A stretch of DNA of 36,832 bases. Source: CAUUJV01 sp963545565. GTDB taxonomy: Bacteria; Actinomycetota; Actinomycetes; Actinomycetales; Bifidobacteriaceae. The stretch is taken from assembly GCA_963545565.1 (NCBI GenBank), contig CAUUJV010000014.1, positions 1-36,832 on the forward strand. The letters run 5' to 3'. Below the pieces are notes generated by a model. The model did no database searches, was not told the origin of the DNA, and saw only the letters and a program-made list of their open reading frames with translations. The position numbers and the translations under genes are program-made. Of this stretch, positions 16,809 to 25,066 are shown piece after piece; within the stretch, counting starts at the first letter, position 1, and each line of letters begins with the position of its first letter.

Positions 16809-18128
16809 ATGAAAAACTATGACCTTATTATTATCGGCTTTGGCAAAGCTGGGAAAACTCTTGCAGCAAAACAGGCAGCACAGGGTAAGAAGGTTGCTGT
16901 TATTGAGCGCAGCAAGGCTATGTATGGTGGAACTTGCATCAACATTGCATGCATCCCGACGAAGACTATGCTTGTGGCTGCTGAAAAAGGCCTAAGTTTT
17001 GACGATGTTCTCGCACAGCGTTTAGCAGTTACTACCCGTCTGAACGCCAAGAATTACAAGAGTGTTGCGGCGGCAGCTGATGTGATTGATGCTGAGGCTC
17101 GATTCGTCTCTAACAAAGTTATTGAGATTTCTGCAGGTAACGAAACTGAGCAGCTCACTGCTGAAAATATTGTTATCAACACAGGTGCTGTAGCAATCGT
17201 GCCAAACATTGAGGGTATTGAAACGGCGAAGAACGTCTACAATTCAACCGGTATTCAAACTCTTAGCACACAGCCAAAACGTCTCGGAGTTATCGGCGGC
17301 GGCCCAATTGGCCTTGAGTTTGCAGGTATTTTCAACAAAATGGGCTCACAAGTAACCGTTTTGGAAACTCGCTCAGCCTTCCTTGTCCGCTTCGAGCCGG
17401 AAGCTGCTGAGCTCGCACAAAGCTATATGAAGGAAGAAGGCATCACTCTTGAAGCTGGCATCACCATCAATTCTGTAAAGAACACCAGCAGCAGTGAAGA
17501 AGTTGTTATTTCCACAGACCGTGGCGATTTCACATTCGATACAATCCTCTATGCGCAGGGTCGTCGAGCAAATATTGATGCTCTAAATTTGGAAGCCACA
17601 GACATTGAACTTACTGAACGCAAGGCAATCAAAACCAATGAATTCCTTGAAACAAGCGTTCCTGGAGTCTTCGCAGTTGGTGACGTCAATGGCGGACCAC
17701 AATTTACATATGTTTCGCTCGACGACTTCCGCATCGTTAACGGTGTGCTTAACGGCAACAAAGATTACAGCTTGCTTAAGCGTAAGAATGTGCCAACCTC
17801 TACATTTATTACTCCTCCGCTTGCAACTGTAGGCATTACCGAAGCTGAAGCTCAAAAGCAGGGCTTGGATTATGCGACTAAAGTACTCCCTGTGGCTGGA
17901 ATGCCTCGCGCACATGTGAATGATGATTTACGTGGTGTGTTCAAATCAATCGTTGATAAAAATACCGGAATGATTTTGGGCGCTACACTTTTTGGCAGTC
18001 AATCTTATGAGTTGATTAACTTGGTCAAGATGGCGATGGATAACAATATTCCTGCGTCTTACCTTGCAAATCAGGTATTCACTCACCCCACAATGGCTGA
18101 GAATTTCAACGATTTGTTTGCTTTCTAA
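16809..18128 (+). CDS. RclA-like pyridine nucleotide-disulfide oxidoreductase
   Basis: 439 residues from ATG 16809, preceded by AAGGAG at 16793. An earlier in-frame GTG at 16785 overlaps the ribosome-binding site and is rejected. FAD-binding GFGKAG is followed by the redox pair C43-I-N-I-A-C48 in a GGTCINIACIPTK motif. The NAD(P) site is VIGGGPIGLEFAG, the FAD-phosphate site AVGDVNGGPQFTYVSLDD, and the C-terminal dimer interface contains FTHPTMAENFNDLF. These match E. coli RclA closely, including the Met-Tyr before GGTC, rather than lipoamide dehydrogenase or mercuric reductase. RclA is a copper reductase that protects against hypochlorous acid; that role here is inferred by similarity. It is followed by a long terminator-like structure. 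Confidence 0.88.
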   Translation: MKNYDLIIIGFGKAGKTLAAKQAAQGKKVAVIERSKAMYGGTCINIACIPTKTMLVAAEKGLSFDDVLAQRLAVTTRLNAKNYKSVAAAADVIDAEARFVSNKVIEISAGNETEQLTAENIVINTGAVAIVPNIEGIETAKNVYNSTGIQTLSTQPKRLGVIGGGPIGLEFAGIFNKMGSQVTVLETRSAFLVRFEPEAAELAQSYMKEEGITLEAGITINSVKNTSSSEEVVISTDRGDFTFDTILYAQGRRANIDALNLEATDIELTERKAIKTNEFLETSVPGVFAVGDVNGGPQFTYVSLDDFRIVNGVLNGNKDYSLLKRKNVPTSTFITPPLATVGITEAEAQKQGLDYATKVLPVAGMPRAHVNDDLRGVFKSIVDKNTGMILGATLFGSQSYELINLVKMAMDNNIPASYLANQVFTHPTMAENFNDLFAF

Positions 18129-18172
18129 GCTTTACTTACTTACTGAAATTCCAAAATTAAATGCCTACTAGC

Positions 18173-18261
18173 TCTAGCTAACGAATAGTTGCATGCAGAA
18201 GGTGCACGAGATGGCACGCAAAAGGTAGTTATGCGCCTTTTGTTCGTTAGCTAGATTTTTT
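18173..18261 (+). terminator. Long-stem terminator or structured 3' RNA
   Basis: A 13-bp perfect stem, TCTAGCTAACGAA (18173-18185) with TTCGTTAGCTAGA (18243-18255), is followed by T6 (18256-18261). The 57-nt interior can itself fold (AAAGG with CCTTT, GTGC with GCAC), so the whole could be a branched RNA rather than a simple terminator. It lies about 45 bases after the RclA-like gene. Confidence 0.75.
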
Positions 18262-18313
18262 AAGTTACGCAAAGCTCAGATTTAGCGCCACCGACTGTTA
18301 TAGTGAAACCATT

Positions 18314-18619
18314 ATGGAACTTTCAAAAAAACAGATTAAGCAGCTGCGCGGCATTGCACATCATCTAAAGCCGCTTATTATCATTGGCAAGAATGACATC
18401 ACCGAACCCCTCGTAACGCAAACCAACGAAACTCTTGAGCAGAGAGAACTCATTAAGTGCCAGGTTCTTGAAGGATCTGGTCTCACTTCGCGCGAGGCGG
18501 CAGAAGAACTTAGCGAAGCAACAGACTCAAATATTGTACAAATTATCGGTAAACGCTTCGTACTTTTCCGACGCAGCAAGCGCACTGATATTGAGCACAT
18601 TTCTCTTGTTCGCGAGTAA
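18314..18619 (+). CDS. yhbY: YhbY/CRS1-CRM RNA-binding protein
   Basis: 101 residues forming one CRM domain, the same size as E. coli YhbY, which associates with precursor 50S ribosomal subunits. Hallmarks are the start LSKKQIKQLRGIAHHLKPLI, the GKNDIT loop (the GxxG-type RNA-binding turn), LEQRELIKCQVL, and IVQIIGKRFVLFR. No ribosome-binding site of good quality is seen, though ACCATT precedes the ATG. It is a single gene bounded by the structured terminator before it and repeat copy 2 after it. Confidence 0.93.
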   Translation: MELSKKQIKQLRGIAHHLKPLIIIGKNDITEPLVTQTNETLEQRELIKCQVLEGSGLTSREAAEELSEATDSNIVQIIGKRFVLFRRSKRTDIEHISLVRE

Positions 18620-18714
18620 AAACGGATTAAATTTAACTTCAAAAAAACTTAAATTCAGAAAAGTTTAAATTCAAAAAGCGATTTTTATATTTTCTATCTA
18701 TGAAATCTGTTTTT

Positions 18715-18762
18715 CTGGGAGTTTTCTGAGAGTTTTAACCAATATTACTAGGAAACTCCCAG
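18715..18762. repeat. Inverted repeat beside repeat copy 2
   Basis: CTGGGAGTTT (18715-18724) and AAACTCCCAG (18753-18762) form a 10-bp perfect stem with a 28-nt loop. There is no T-run on either strand. It ends 17 bp before repeat copy 2 and is not present beside copy 1. Confidence 0.5.
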
Positions 18763-18779
18763 CCAAAACACCAGAAACC

Positions 18780-19012
18780 ACCCAGACTCATCAGGTTAAA
18801 TAATAACTACCAAAGGAAAACACAGGTTTACATAAAACCCCAAACTCCCAAGGTCAGGAACCTCTCCCTCCTGATAACTAAACCCCTTTCTTTCTTCTCT
18901 CTCCTTTAAATAAAGCCCGGCATCTCCACCGGGCATTATCATTTTTCCCCACTCCCACTTTCCCAAACACATCGTTCACCAAACCGAACAAAGCGATCAC
19001 TCACCCAAGAGT
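18780..19012 (+). repeat. Dispersed intergenic element, copy 2 (possible structured RNA)
   Basis: 233 bp, the partner of 14517-14734. The beginning, the CTCCCTCCTGATAA block, the terminator and the tail with GTTCACCAAACCGAACAAAG are nearly identical, while the centre is AC-rich and different. Terminal bases are followed by C7A8 (19045-19059), a homopolymer pair outside the element. Together with the inverted repeat at 18715 this is the content of the gene-free stretch 18620-19124. Confidence 0.8.
18915..18946 (+). terminator. Rho-independent terminator inside repeat copy 2
   Basis: GCCCGG (18915-18920) pairs with CCGGGC (18929-18934) across CATCTCCA, followed by ATTATCATTTTT. Relative to copy 1 the stem base changed from AATG to AAAG, which weakens the lower stem by one pair. 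Confidence 0.8.
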
Positions 19013-19124
19013 ACTTTTATCGGACATCTCCCCACAGAGAATATCCCCCCCAAAAAAAATGGGTTAACTCTTAGCACTAAGAAAGTCAGCTTTCCTTTCT
19101 CTGCAATTCTTCATCTTCCCTTGT

Positions 19125-19956
19125 CTACTTTCGCACAATAAGTCGTGCCACATTTTCAGCAGTACGGGCAAGATTGACGCTCGCCCGATCAATGGCATCC
19201 TGCATAGTAGCAACGCCAGGCATAATCCCAAAGACTGCATCGATTCCTAAATCATAAAGATTATGAATATCGTCACCAACATTGCCAGCAATTGCAACAA
19301 CAACACAATCTGGAGCAACTTCTTTTACTGCTTGAGCTGTGCCCATCGGGGTTTTCCCAAACTGAGTCTGATAGTCAATGCCTCCTTCGCCAGTAATACA
19401 CAGATCGGCTCCCTGAGCCTTCTCTTTTAGTTTGGTCGCTTCTACAACGATCTGAACTCCCGGCCGCATTGTTGCATTAGTAAAAGCAAGGAAACCTGCA
19501 CCAAGACCACCGGCTGCACCTGCACCAGGAGTGTCACGCACATCTCGACCCAATTGAGACTCAATAACTTTGGAATAATGAACAAGCGCATCATCAAGGC
19601 GTTCAACCATTTGCGGCGTAGCACCCTTTTGCGGACCAAATACTGCAGACGCACCTCGAAGGCCTGTTAAAGGATTCGTCACATCAGACGCCAGAAGAAT
19701 CCTAGTATTTGCCAAACGAGGATCGATCTCTGAACAATCTATAGAGTCTAACTTCAGTAGTGCCTCACCACCAGGCGCAAGCTCGTCACCATTAATATCA
19801 CGAAGATGCACTCCCAAAGCCTGAGTCATACCTGCTCCACCATCATTAGTTGCAGACCCACCCAAGCCAACGATTATGGTAGAAACACCTTGCTCCAATG
19901 CATCCTTCACTAATTGACCTGTGCCATACGTTGAAGTGATAAGCGGATTCCTAGTG
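19125..19956 (-). pseudogene. glxK: Glycerate kinase, 5' part missing
   Basis: The minus-strand frame from about 19956 to 19125 carries the C-terminal two thirds of a type I glycerate kinase: NPLITSTYGTG, IIVGLGGSATNDGGAGM, DVTNPLTG, the AAGGLGAG-F loop and CITGEGGIDYQTQFGKTP. The family's N-terminal Rossmann segment (IAPDSFKGSLSA type and ADGGEGT) is absent. Upstream the frame reads into antisense of a CdaR regulator fragment, which gives about 70 unrelated residues up to 20162. The protein is therefore a remnant or chimera unlikely to bind ATP and glycerate normally. The junction lies at a 14-bp palindrome, GAAAAAATTTTTTC (19959-19972). Confidence 0.8.
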
Positions 19957-19958
19957 CT

Positions 19959-20216
19959 GAAAAAATTTTTTCTACTTTCATTGCGCACAATGGCAGTATC
20001 AATCACATAGCAGAAGAATTGCACATCCATAAGAACACAGTCCAAAATCATCTTAATAAGATAGCTGAGCAAACAGGATACAACCCGCGCATACTCAACG
20101 ATTTCGCTATCTTGTATCTTGCTTTTGCTCTTTATGGATATGACAAATCTCTTGGAAACCATTCACCACAAGACGAGCGAGAACGAAACGGTCGAGAATA
20201 CGACGGCCAAGAATGA
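19959..20216 (+). pseudogene. CdaR-type sugar-diacid regulator, C-terminal fragment
   Basis: In the plus frame the bases read ...IFSTFIAHNGSINHIAEEL and then HIHKNTVQNHLNKI-EQTGYNPR, continuing to FAILYLAFALY. This is the PucR/CdaR C-terminal helix-turn-helix, the DNA-binding end of carbohydrate-diacid regulators, which usually sit next to glycerate kinase genes. Only about 60 of the roughly 370 residues remain and there is no start or ligand domain. The tail after LALYGYDKSL is Glu/Arg/Gly-rich. It abuts the truncated glycerate kinase head-on, so the two halves were joined by a rearrangement. Confidence 0.7.
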
Positions 20217-20252
20217 AATCAAACTAGTTGATTGGCTTTTACTAGTGCTCTA

Positions 20253-20283
20253 AGGCGTTGTTACAGATTACTGTATTGCGCCT
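20253..20283 (+). promoter_or_regulatory. Hairpin before the sulfhydrylase gene
   Basis: AGGCG (20253-20257) pairs with CGCCT (20279-20283) and an inner ACAG pairs with CTGT across ATTA. It could end transcription of the CdaR remnant or belong to the leader of the next gene. I do not recognise it as a known riboswitch. Confidence 0.35.
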
Positions 20284-20405
20284 ACTCTAAGGGTTCTTGC
20301 GCCTCTTATCAATTATTCATATAGGCACGGGCATTATTTTTCCAATATTTTTAAGTTTTTTGTTTGAATTTTTGCAATCCTGGAACAAGACTTTTGGAGG
20401 AGATT

Positions 20406-21818
20406 ATGACCGCGCAAGAAAAGCAAAAAGAGAATAAAAAAGAAAATGGAAAAGAGAATTCTGTCAGCACAAACTGTTTAAGGCCGAGCAGCGAAGATAA
20501 TGATAATTTAAGCTTCGATACCCGCCGCATTCATGCCGGTTATAATCCCGCAGAGCATGGATATTCTGCACAAGTGCCGATTTATCAGTCTGTTGGCTTT
20601 GTACTTGGTGATTCACAGCGAGGCCGCGAATTAGCAGACGGCAAGATTCCTGGTTTCACCTACTCGCGAGTAGGAAATCCCACAACTGCAGTTTTTGAAC
20701 AACGTATGGCAAGTCTTGACGGCGGAGTCTCTGCAGTTGCCGTTGGTTCTGGCATGGCAGCAATTACCAACACAATTTTTAACGTTGCCGAAGGTGGCGG
20801 AAGAATTGTAACTCACCATGATATTTACGGCGCCAGCCTTGACGAATTCGTCAGCTTCGCTCCTAAATTTGGCATTAATGTTGATTTTGTTGATGATATT
20901 AATGATGTAAACGCTGTGCGTGCTGCAATTACCCCTGATACGAAAGCAATTTACGCAGAGTCCGTAACGAATCCACGCACGATTATCTCTAACATCGATC
21001 AGCTTGCTGAAATTGCCCACGAAAACGGTATTCCGCTTATCGTTGACAACACCTTCCCCACTCCATATTTATTCCGTCCAATCGAACACGGCGCTGACAT
21101 TGTGGTTTATTCATCCACTAAGGGAATCAACGGTCACGGAAATGCTGTGAGTGGCGTAATTGTTGACGCCGGAAACTTTGATTGGTCATCCCCTAAATTC
21201 CCACAGTTTAATGAGCCTGAATTTACACAGTTTGTTGAGGGAATGGATCATGTGCCCAGTTTTGTCGAAATATTCGGGCGCGAAGCATTCCATCAACGCA
21301 TTCGCGACCGCTACGTGCGTCTCTTCGGCGCTGTACTTGGCCCGCAAGAGGCATATTTAGAGCTCATTGGGCTTGAAACCATTAGCGAGCGTCTCTCAAA
21401 GCAAGTCTCAAATGCCGTCAAAGTTGCGCAGTATCTAGAACAGAGTCCACACGTTACCCGCGTAAACTATTCCGGGCTTGAATCTAACCCACAGTACGAG
21501 CTGGGTCGCAGATTGTTCCCTCGCGGAATTGGTTCCATCTTTAGTTTCGAAGTTTCTGGCACAAATCCGGCCGATGCGGAAGAGCGCGTAAACCGCATTA
21601 TTGATGCAGTCCACGTGTTCATTTATGTGCCTAATGTGGGCGACGCACGCTCCCTCATCGTAAACCCTGTGCGCACTACTCACCGCGAAACTCCACCAGA
21701 ATTCAAGGAGAACGATGGCTTAAGCACAAGTCTTATCCGTCTTTCTATCGGCTTGGAAGATGCTAATGATTTGATTGCAGACCTAGACCAAGCGATTGCC
21801 ACAGCATACGGTGACTAG
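20406..21818 (+). CDS. O-acetylhomoserine sulfhydrylase-type PLP enzyme
   Basis: 470 residues from ATG 20406 with a strong GGAGGAG site at 20397; the frame is open 42 bases further, without a better site. It belongs to the Cys/Met metabolism PLP family (COG2873-like): FDTRRIHAGY near the start, QVPIYQS-GF, GFTYSRVGNPTTAVFEQRMASL, AVGSGMAAI, VDNTFPTPYL and the PLP lysine K239 in YSSTKGINGHGN. Length and the RIHAGY/QVPIYQSVGF features suit MetY-type O-acetylhomoserine aminocarboxypropyltransferase better than MetB, so it would make homocysteine or methionine directly from sulfide or thiol. A Lys/Glu/Asn-rich leader (residues 2-40) is extra. It ends 30 bp before the convergent GH43 gene. Confidence 0.87.
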   Translation: MTAQEKQKENKKENGKENSVSTNCLRPSSEDNDNLSFDTRRIHAGYNPAEHGYSAQVPIYQSVGFVLGDSQRGRELADGKIPGFTYSRVGNPTTAVFEQRMASLDGGVSAVAVGSGMAAITNTIFNVAEGGGRIVTHHDIYGASLDEFVSFAPKFGINVDFVDDINDVNAVRAAITPDTKAIYAESVTNPRTIISNIDQLAEIAHENGIPLIVDNTFPTPYLFRPIEHGADIVVYSSTKGINGHGNAVSGVIVDAGNFDWSSPKFPQFNEPEFTQFVEGMDHVPSFVEIFGREAFHQRIRDRYVRLFGAVLGPQEAYLELIGLETISERLSKQVSNAVKVAQYLEQSPHVTRVNYSGLESNPQYELGRRLFPRGIGSIFSFEVSGTNPADAEERVNRIIDAVHVFIYVPNVGDARSLIVNPVRTTHRETPPEFKENDGLSTSLIRLSIGLEDANDLIADLDQAIATAYGD

Positions 21819-21848
21819 CAGAGGGCAGAGATTAACTAAAGGTAGAAA

Positions 21849-23432
21849 TCAACCAAGAGTAAATCGGTCAAAATCGATAGCCCCATTACCTAAATGCTGG
21901 AAGTAAAGCGGCGCACATAAGTTGTCGCAGGCAGAAATATAGGGTTGTGAACAATGCAGGACTTTCTGCGTAATTTCGCTTGTATTTACTGTGACGCTAA
22001 GGCTTTGCCAAACTTTTCTAAGATTCTTAACAGGCACAGAGGCTATGATTTCCTCTGACTCAGGCTGTGGGTCTGGCGTAAGACTGACAATAATTCTCCC
22101 TTGAGCCGGAATTTTCGATGCAGCCGAACTAGTATGCGCCTGTGACTGGCGAACCGTAACACTTATCTTGCTGAGCTTTAGAAGATCTTCAGCGTTAAAA
22201 TATTTGAAGCCTGCTGTTGCCCCATTTTGCATGTTTGCAATGTATTGACGAGCATTTTCTGCGTTATCTTTTTCATCTTGGGCAAAATGAGGATGCGCCG
22301 CAAAACGCTTCTTCTGACCGCCGCAACCGCCGTCGTCGTAGCGGCCGGTCTCATGACCCTTAGCCCACAGATTGCAAGCAATTCGAGCCTCATAAGTACC
22401 AGTCCCTGGAAGCGGCATATTGTTGAGACCGCAGCTCGTTATCTCTGCCTGTTCAAAACTGCCATCATTGTGCCGAACCAACTTTTCAGCACATGCTTGA
22501 CGTGCATAGGAGCTGAGATTCGTTTGGCGGTGGTAGAAAATGTAGAAATCATCGCGAGCGCTTGCTTTATCTTTAATTCGCAACATGCCGCCGTGAGTAT
22601 TGCCCGTGTAATTATTCGCGTGACTTTCATCGGTGATTCCATTAGCAAAAACATCACCATTGCTTACGAGAGTTCCGCCGTATTCAAAGCCTGCCGTTGG
22701 ACTATCACTTACTGCATAGCACAATTCATGATTGTGCCGAGATGAATACACGAAATAGTACTTGCCGTCGTATTTGCGAATTGAGCTAGCTTCAAAGAAC
22801 TCATGATCTGCAAACGATCCCTCGCCCTGCTTAGGGAAAAGCAGCTTCTCTGGGCTCTTAATAGTTACCATGTCTTGTTCAAGTTCAAGAACTACTCCGC
22901 CATCGAAACTGAGCTGCTTAAAACCGGTTGCTGCTGCCGGAACTGGCGTGTAGAAACCAGAGTAAAGATACACACGATTATCATCGTCAACGAGCACGCC
23001 TGGGTCAAAGGGGAAAGAATCGCCTTTTTTGCGCCCCCACAAAGTCCCATCCTTGTGGTGCACATGTCCATAGAATTCAAATGGACCTACTGGGCTATCA
23101 GCCACAGCCACCCCCATAATGCCCATGAAATCAAAAGCATAATACATGTAGAAACGGCCATCTGCCCCAAGCGTTACATCAGGAGCAAAGAGCAATCGTA
23201 GACCGAGCTTATTCTTCGGGTCTTGATTTTTCTTGTAAATCACGCCTTCATAGCGCCAATCACTCAAATCTTCAACGGGAGCCGACCATGTAACGTAATC
23301 ATTAACGCAAAATATCGGTGCGCCAAAGCGATCATGCGAACCATAAATATAAACGCGATCGCCGAAAACATGTGGCTCAGCATCAGGAATATATTCTCCA
23401 CTAGGCAGATAAGGATTTACTGCAATACCCAT
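21849..23432 (-). CDS. Glycoside hydrolase family 43
   Basis: 527 residues, ATG 23432 with a GGAGAAATG site before it. The five-bladed propeller of GH43 is visible: YIPDAEPHVFGDRVYIYGSHD (catalytic base Asp17), LLFAPDVTL and RFYMYYAFD, FPFDPGVLVDD-NRVYLYSG (Asp143, pKa modulator) and HEFFEASSIRKYDGKYYFVYSS (general acid Glu214). A second, less conserved C-terminal domain (about 350-527) has a low-complexity stretch and may be beta-sandwich. There is no signal peptide, so the substrate is probably an arabino- or xylo-oligosaccharide already inside the cell. It follows the broken GH5 gene in the same direction with 46 bp between, suggesting one catabolic operon. Confidence 0.85.
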   Translation of the reverse strand: MGIAVNPYLPSGEYIPDAEPHVFGDRVYIYGSHDRFGAPIFCVNDYVTWSAPVEDLSDWRYEGVIYKKNQDPKNKLGLRLLFAPDVTLGADGRFYMYYAFDFMGIMGVAVADSPVGPFEFYGHVHHKDGTLWGRKKGDSFPFDPGVLVDDDNRVYLYSGFYTPVPAAATGFKQLSFDGGVVLELEQDMVTIKSPEKLLFPKQGEGSFADHEFFEASSIRKYDGKYYFVYSSRHNHELCYAVSDSPTAGFEYGGTLVSNGDVFANGITDESHANNYTGNTHGGMLRIKDKASARDDFYIFYHRQTNLSSYARQACAEKLVRHNDGSFEQAEITSCGLNNMPLPGTGTYEARIACNLWAKGHETGRYDDGGCGGQKKRFAAHPHFAQDEKDNAENARQYIANMQNGATAGFKYFNAEDLLKLSKISVTVRQSQAHTSSAASKIPAQGRIIVSLTPDPQPESEEIIASVPVKNLRKVWQSLSVTVNTSEITQKVLHCSQPYISACDNLCAPLYFQHLGNGAIDFDRFTLG

Positions 23433-23478
23433 AACTCATTTCTCCATTCAAAACTATTAGCATCAGACAAAATACCGG

Positions 23479-24791
23479 CTAAAACCACCCATTTTCATGA
23501 CACTGACGCCAATCCCACAGCTCCCGCCACGTTCTCTTTTGCTTTTCCCTTGATTTTTCATCTCGGTACAACTGATAACTCCAGAAGAATTCTACCGAAA
23601 TAGCACTGTTTGAATATGATTCTTTCTGTAATTGCGCAAATTCTGCGTTGTACTGCGGTTTTTCTTTGCCGACTTCATTTTCGAGGCACCATTCGCCCAC
23701 AATAACCGAAACTCCCGTTATTTTCACCAGAAAAGCACGCAGTTTTTGAAAATTGAAGAATGCTCGATATAACTTTTTACGCAGAGCAATTCTTTGCTGG
23801 CCATCGTGTGAGAATAGCTTTCTACTGAGTTTTTTGTTAAGTTTTTCGCTGATTTTTCCATCAGCTTTTCCATCAATTTTTTCATTGATTCGCTTAGGCA
23901 AGAAGTCTGCTAAAAAATGCTCAACATTGGTAAGATAAATATGCGTATCTAAGGCAATATTTTTCATCATACGGAATTTTCTCGTCATAAAAATTGCCGG
24001 CCACTGCATCATACGAAATCCGTCATGGAAAACTATCACCTTTGAGACATCCATATGCCGGCGTAATCGAGTGTAAGCAGTCGAGTAGAATCTCTTCAAA
24101 AATGCTGTTGTAACATAGTGCGATTCCTGAGCTTCCTGCCCCTCTCGTGTTTTCTGCTGATTTGGGTCACCGGTTGCTTGGGAACTATTCTTCGGCTTGC
24201 TGCTGTACTCAAAAACTAATCTACTTACAGGCTCATTCAACACCTCAATCCCATAGAGGCAGTGCTGATGCCCATACCGTTGAGCAAGTCGTTCAAGCAC
24301 ATCGAGGGCAAAAATTACTTCTTTCTCATTATCCTGCCATTTCACAATGCCGGTCAATCCGCCATTATCAAATCCATTCTGGCTGCCGGGAACAGTATGC
24401 AAATCAAGCAAAATCTGTAAGTCGTACTGTTGTGCCCATTGAAAAGCTTTATCTACATAATCAATGCATCCAATGAACGGCGGACGATCCCCAAAACAAA
24501 GAATGGAACTGGCAATCGCACTAACTTAATGCCAGAATTAGCGAGATATTTGAAATCTTCCTGCGTTATGTACGCGTCACGATGCTGTTTAAGTCTGCGG
24601 CGAAGCTCCTCATCTGAGCTTATAATCTCCTGCGAATTTATCTGGGTTAGCCTATTTAACTCAGTTAGCTCATGAGTCAGTCTCACTTCATCAGCAGCAT
24701 TGGCTAGGCGAAAAGGGGGAGAGTCCATCCATTTCTCAAGTACTAGCCAATTGCCAAGATTTACCCCCGGCAAGGTGCTACTTTTTGTCAT
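23479..24791 (-). pseudogene. Glycoside hydrolase family 5 (exo-1,3-glucanase-like), one-base frameshift
   Basis: The start, ATG 24791 (or GTG 24827, which has the better AAGGTGG site), opens PGVNLGNWLVLEKWMDSP, the typical GH5 exo-glucanase beginning, and continues to LVRLPVPFFVLG. There the frame breaks at C4 (24489-24492 on plus). Adding one base restores D-R-P-P-F-I-G-C-I-D-Y-V-D-K-A-F-Q and LQILLDLHTVPGSQNGFD in one run. The second part has the acid/base Glu in VLNEP and the nucleophile Glu in VIVGEWCLE, so the active site would be complete. A Lys-rich insert (INEKIDGKADG ... KKLSRKL) is unusual. Either a recent pseudogene, a phase-variable gene or a sequencing error. Confidence 0.78.
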
Positions 24792-25066
24792 TTTTATCTG
24801 CTTTCGCCTGCGCCCATCTGCTCTCACCTAACTTCCACCTTCATTTGAGACTTTATTTTATTTGTGACCTTATTTACGACTTTTTACGACTTTTAGTAAG
24901 GCATCGTTATCAGAATACTCTCAGAAAATCCGAGGTTTCGCACAAGGTAGCAGCAAGCTATTCAACAATACTGACAGCTATCCTTGCGACTATATTCGCT
25001 GCCGAGTCAAGGGAATATGAGCCCTTCAAGACTCTGCAGTAACCCTAAAATTTATGAGGATTACTA

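Noticed and set aside
20217..20405. SAM or cobalamin riboswitch before the sulfhydrylase gene
   Set aside because: A small hairpin is present, but I could not match any conserved riboswitch core.
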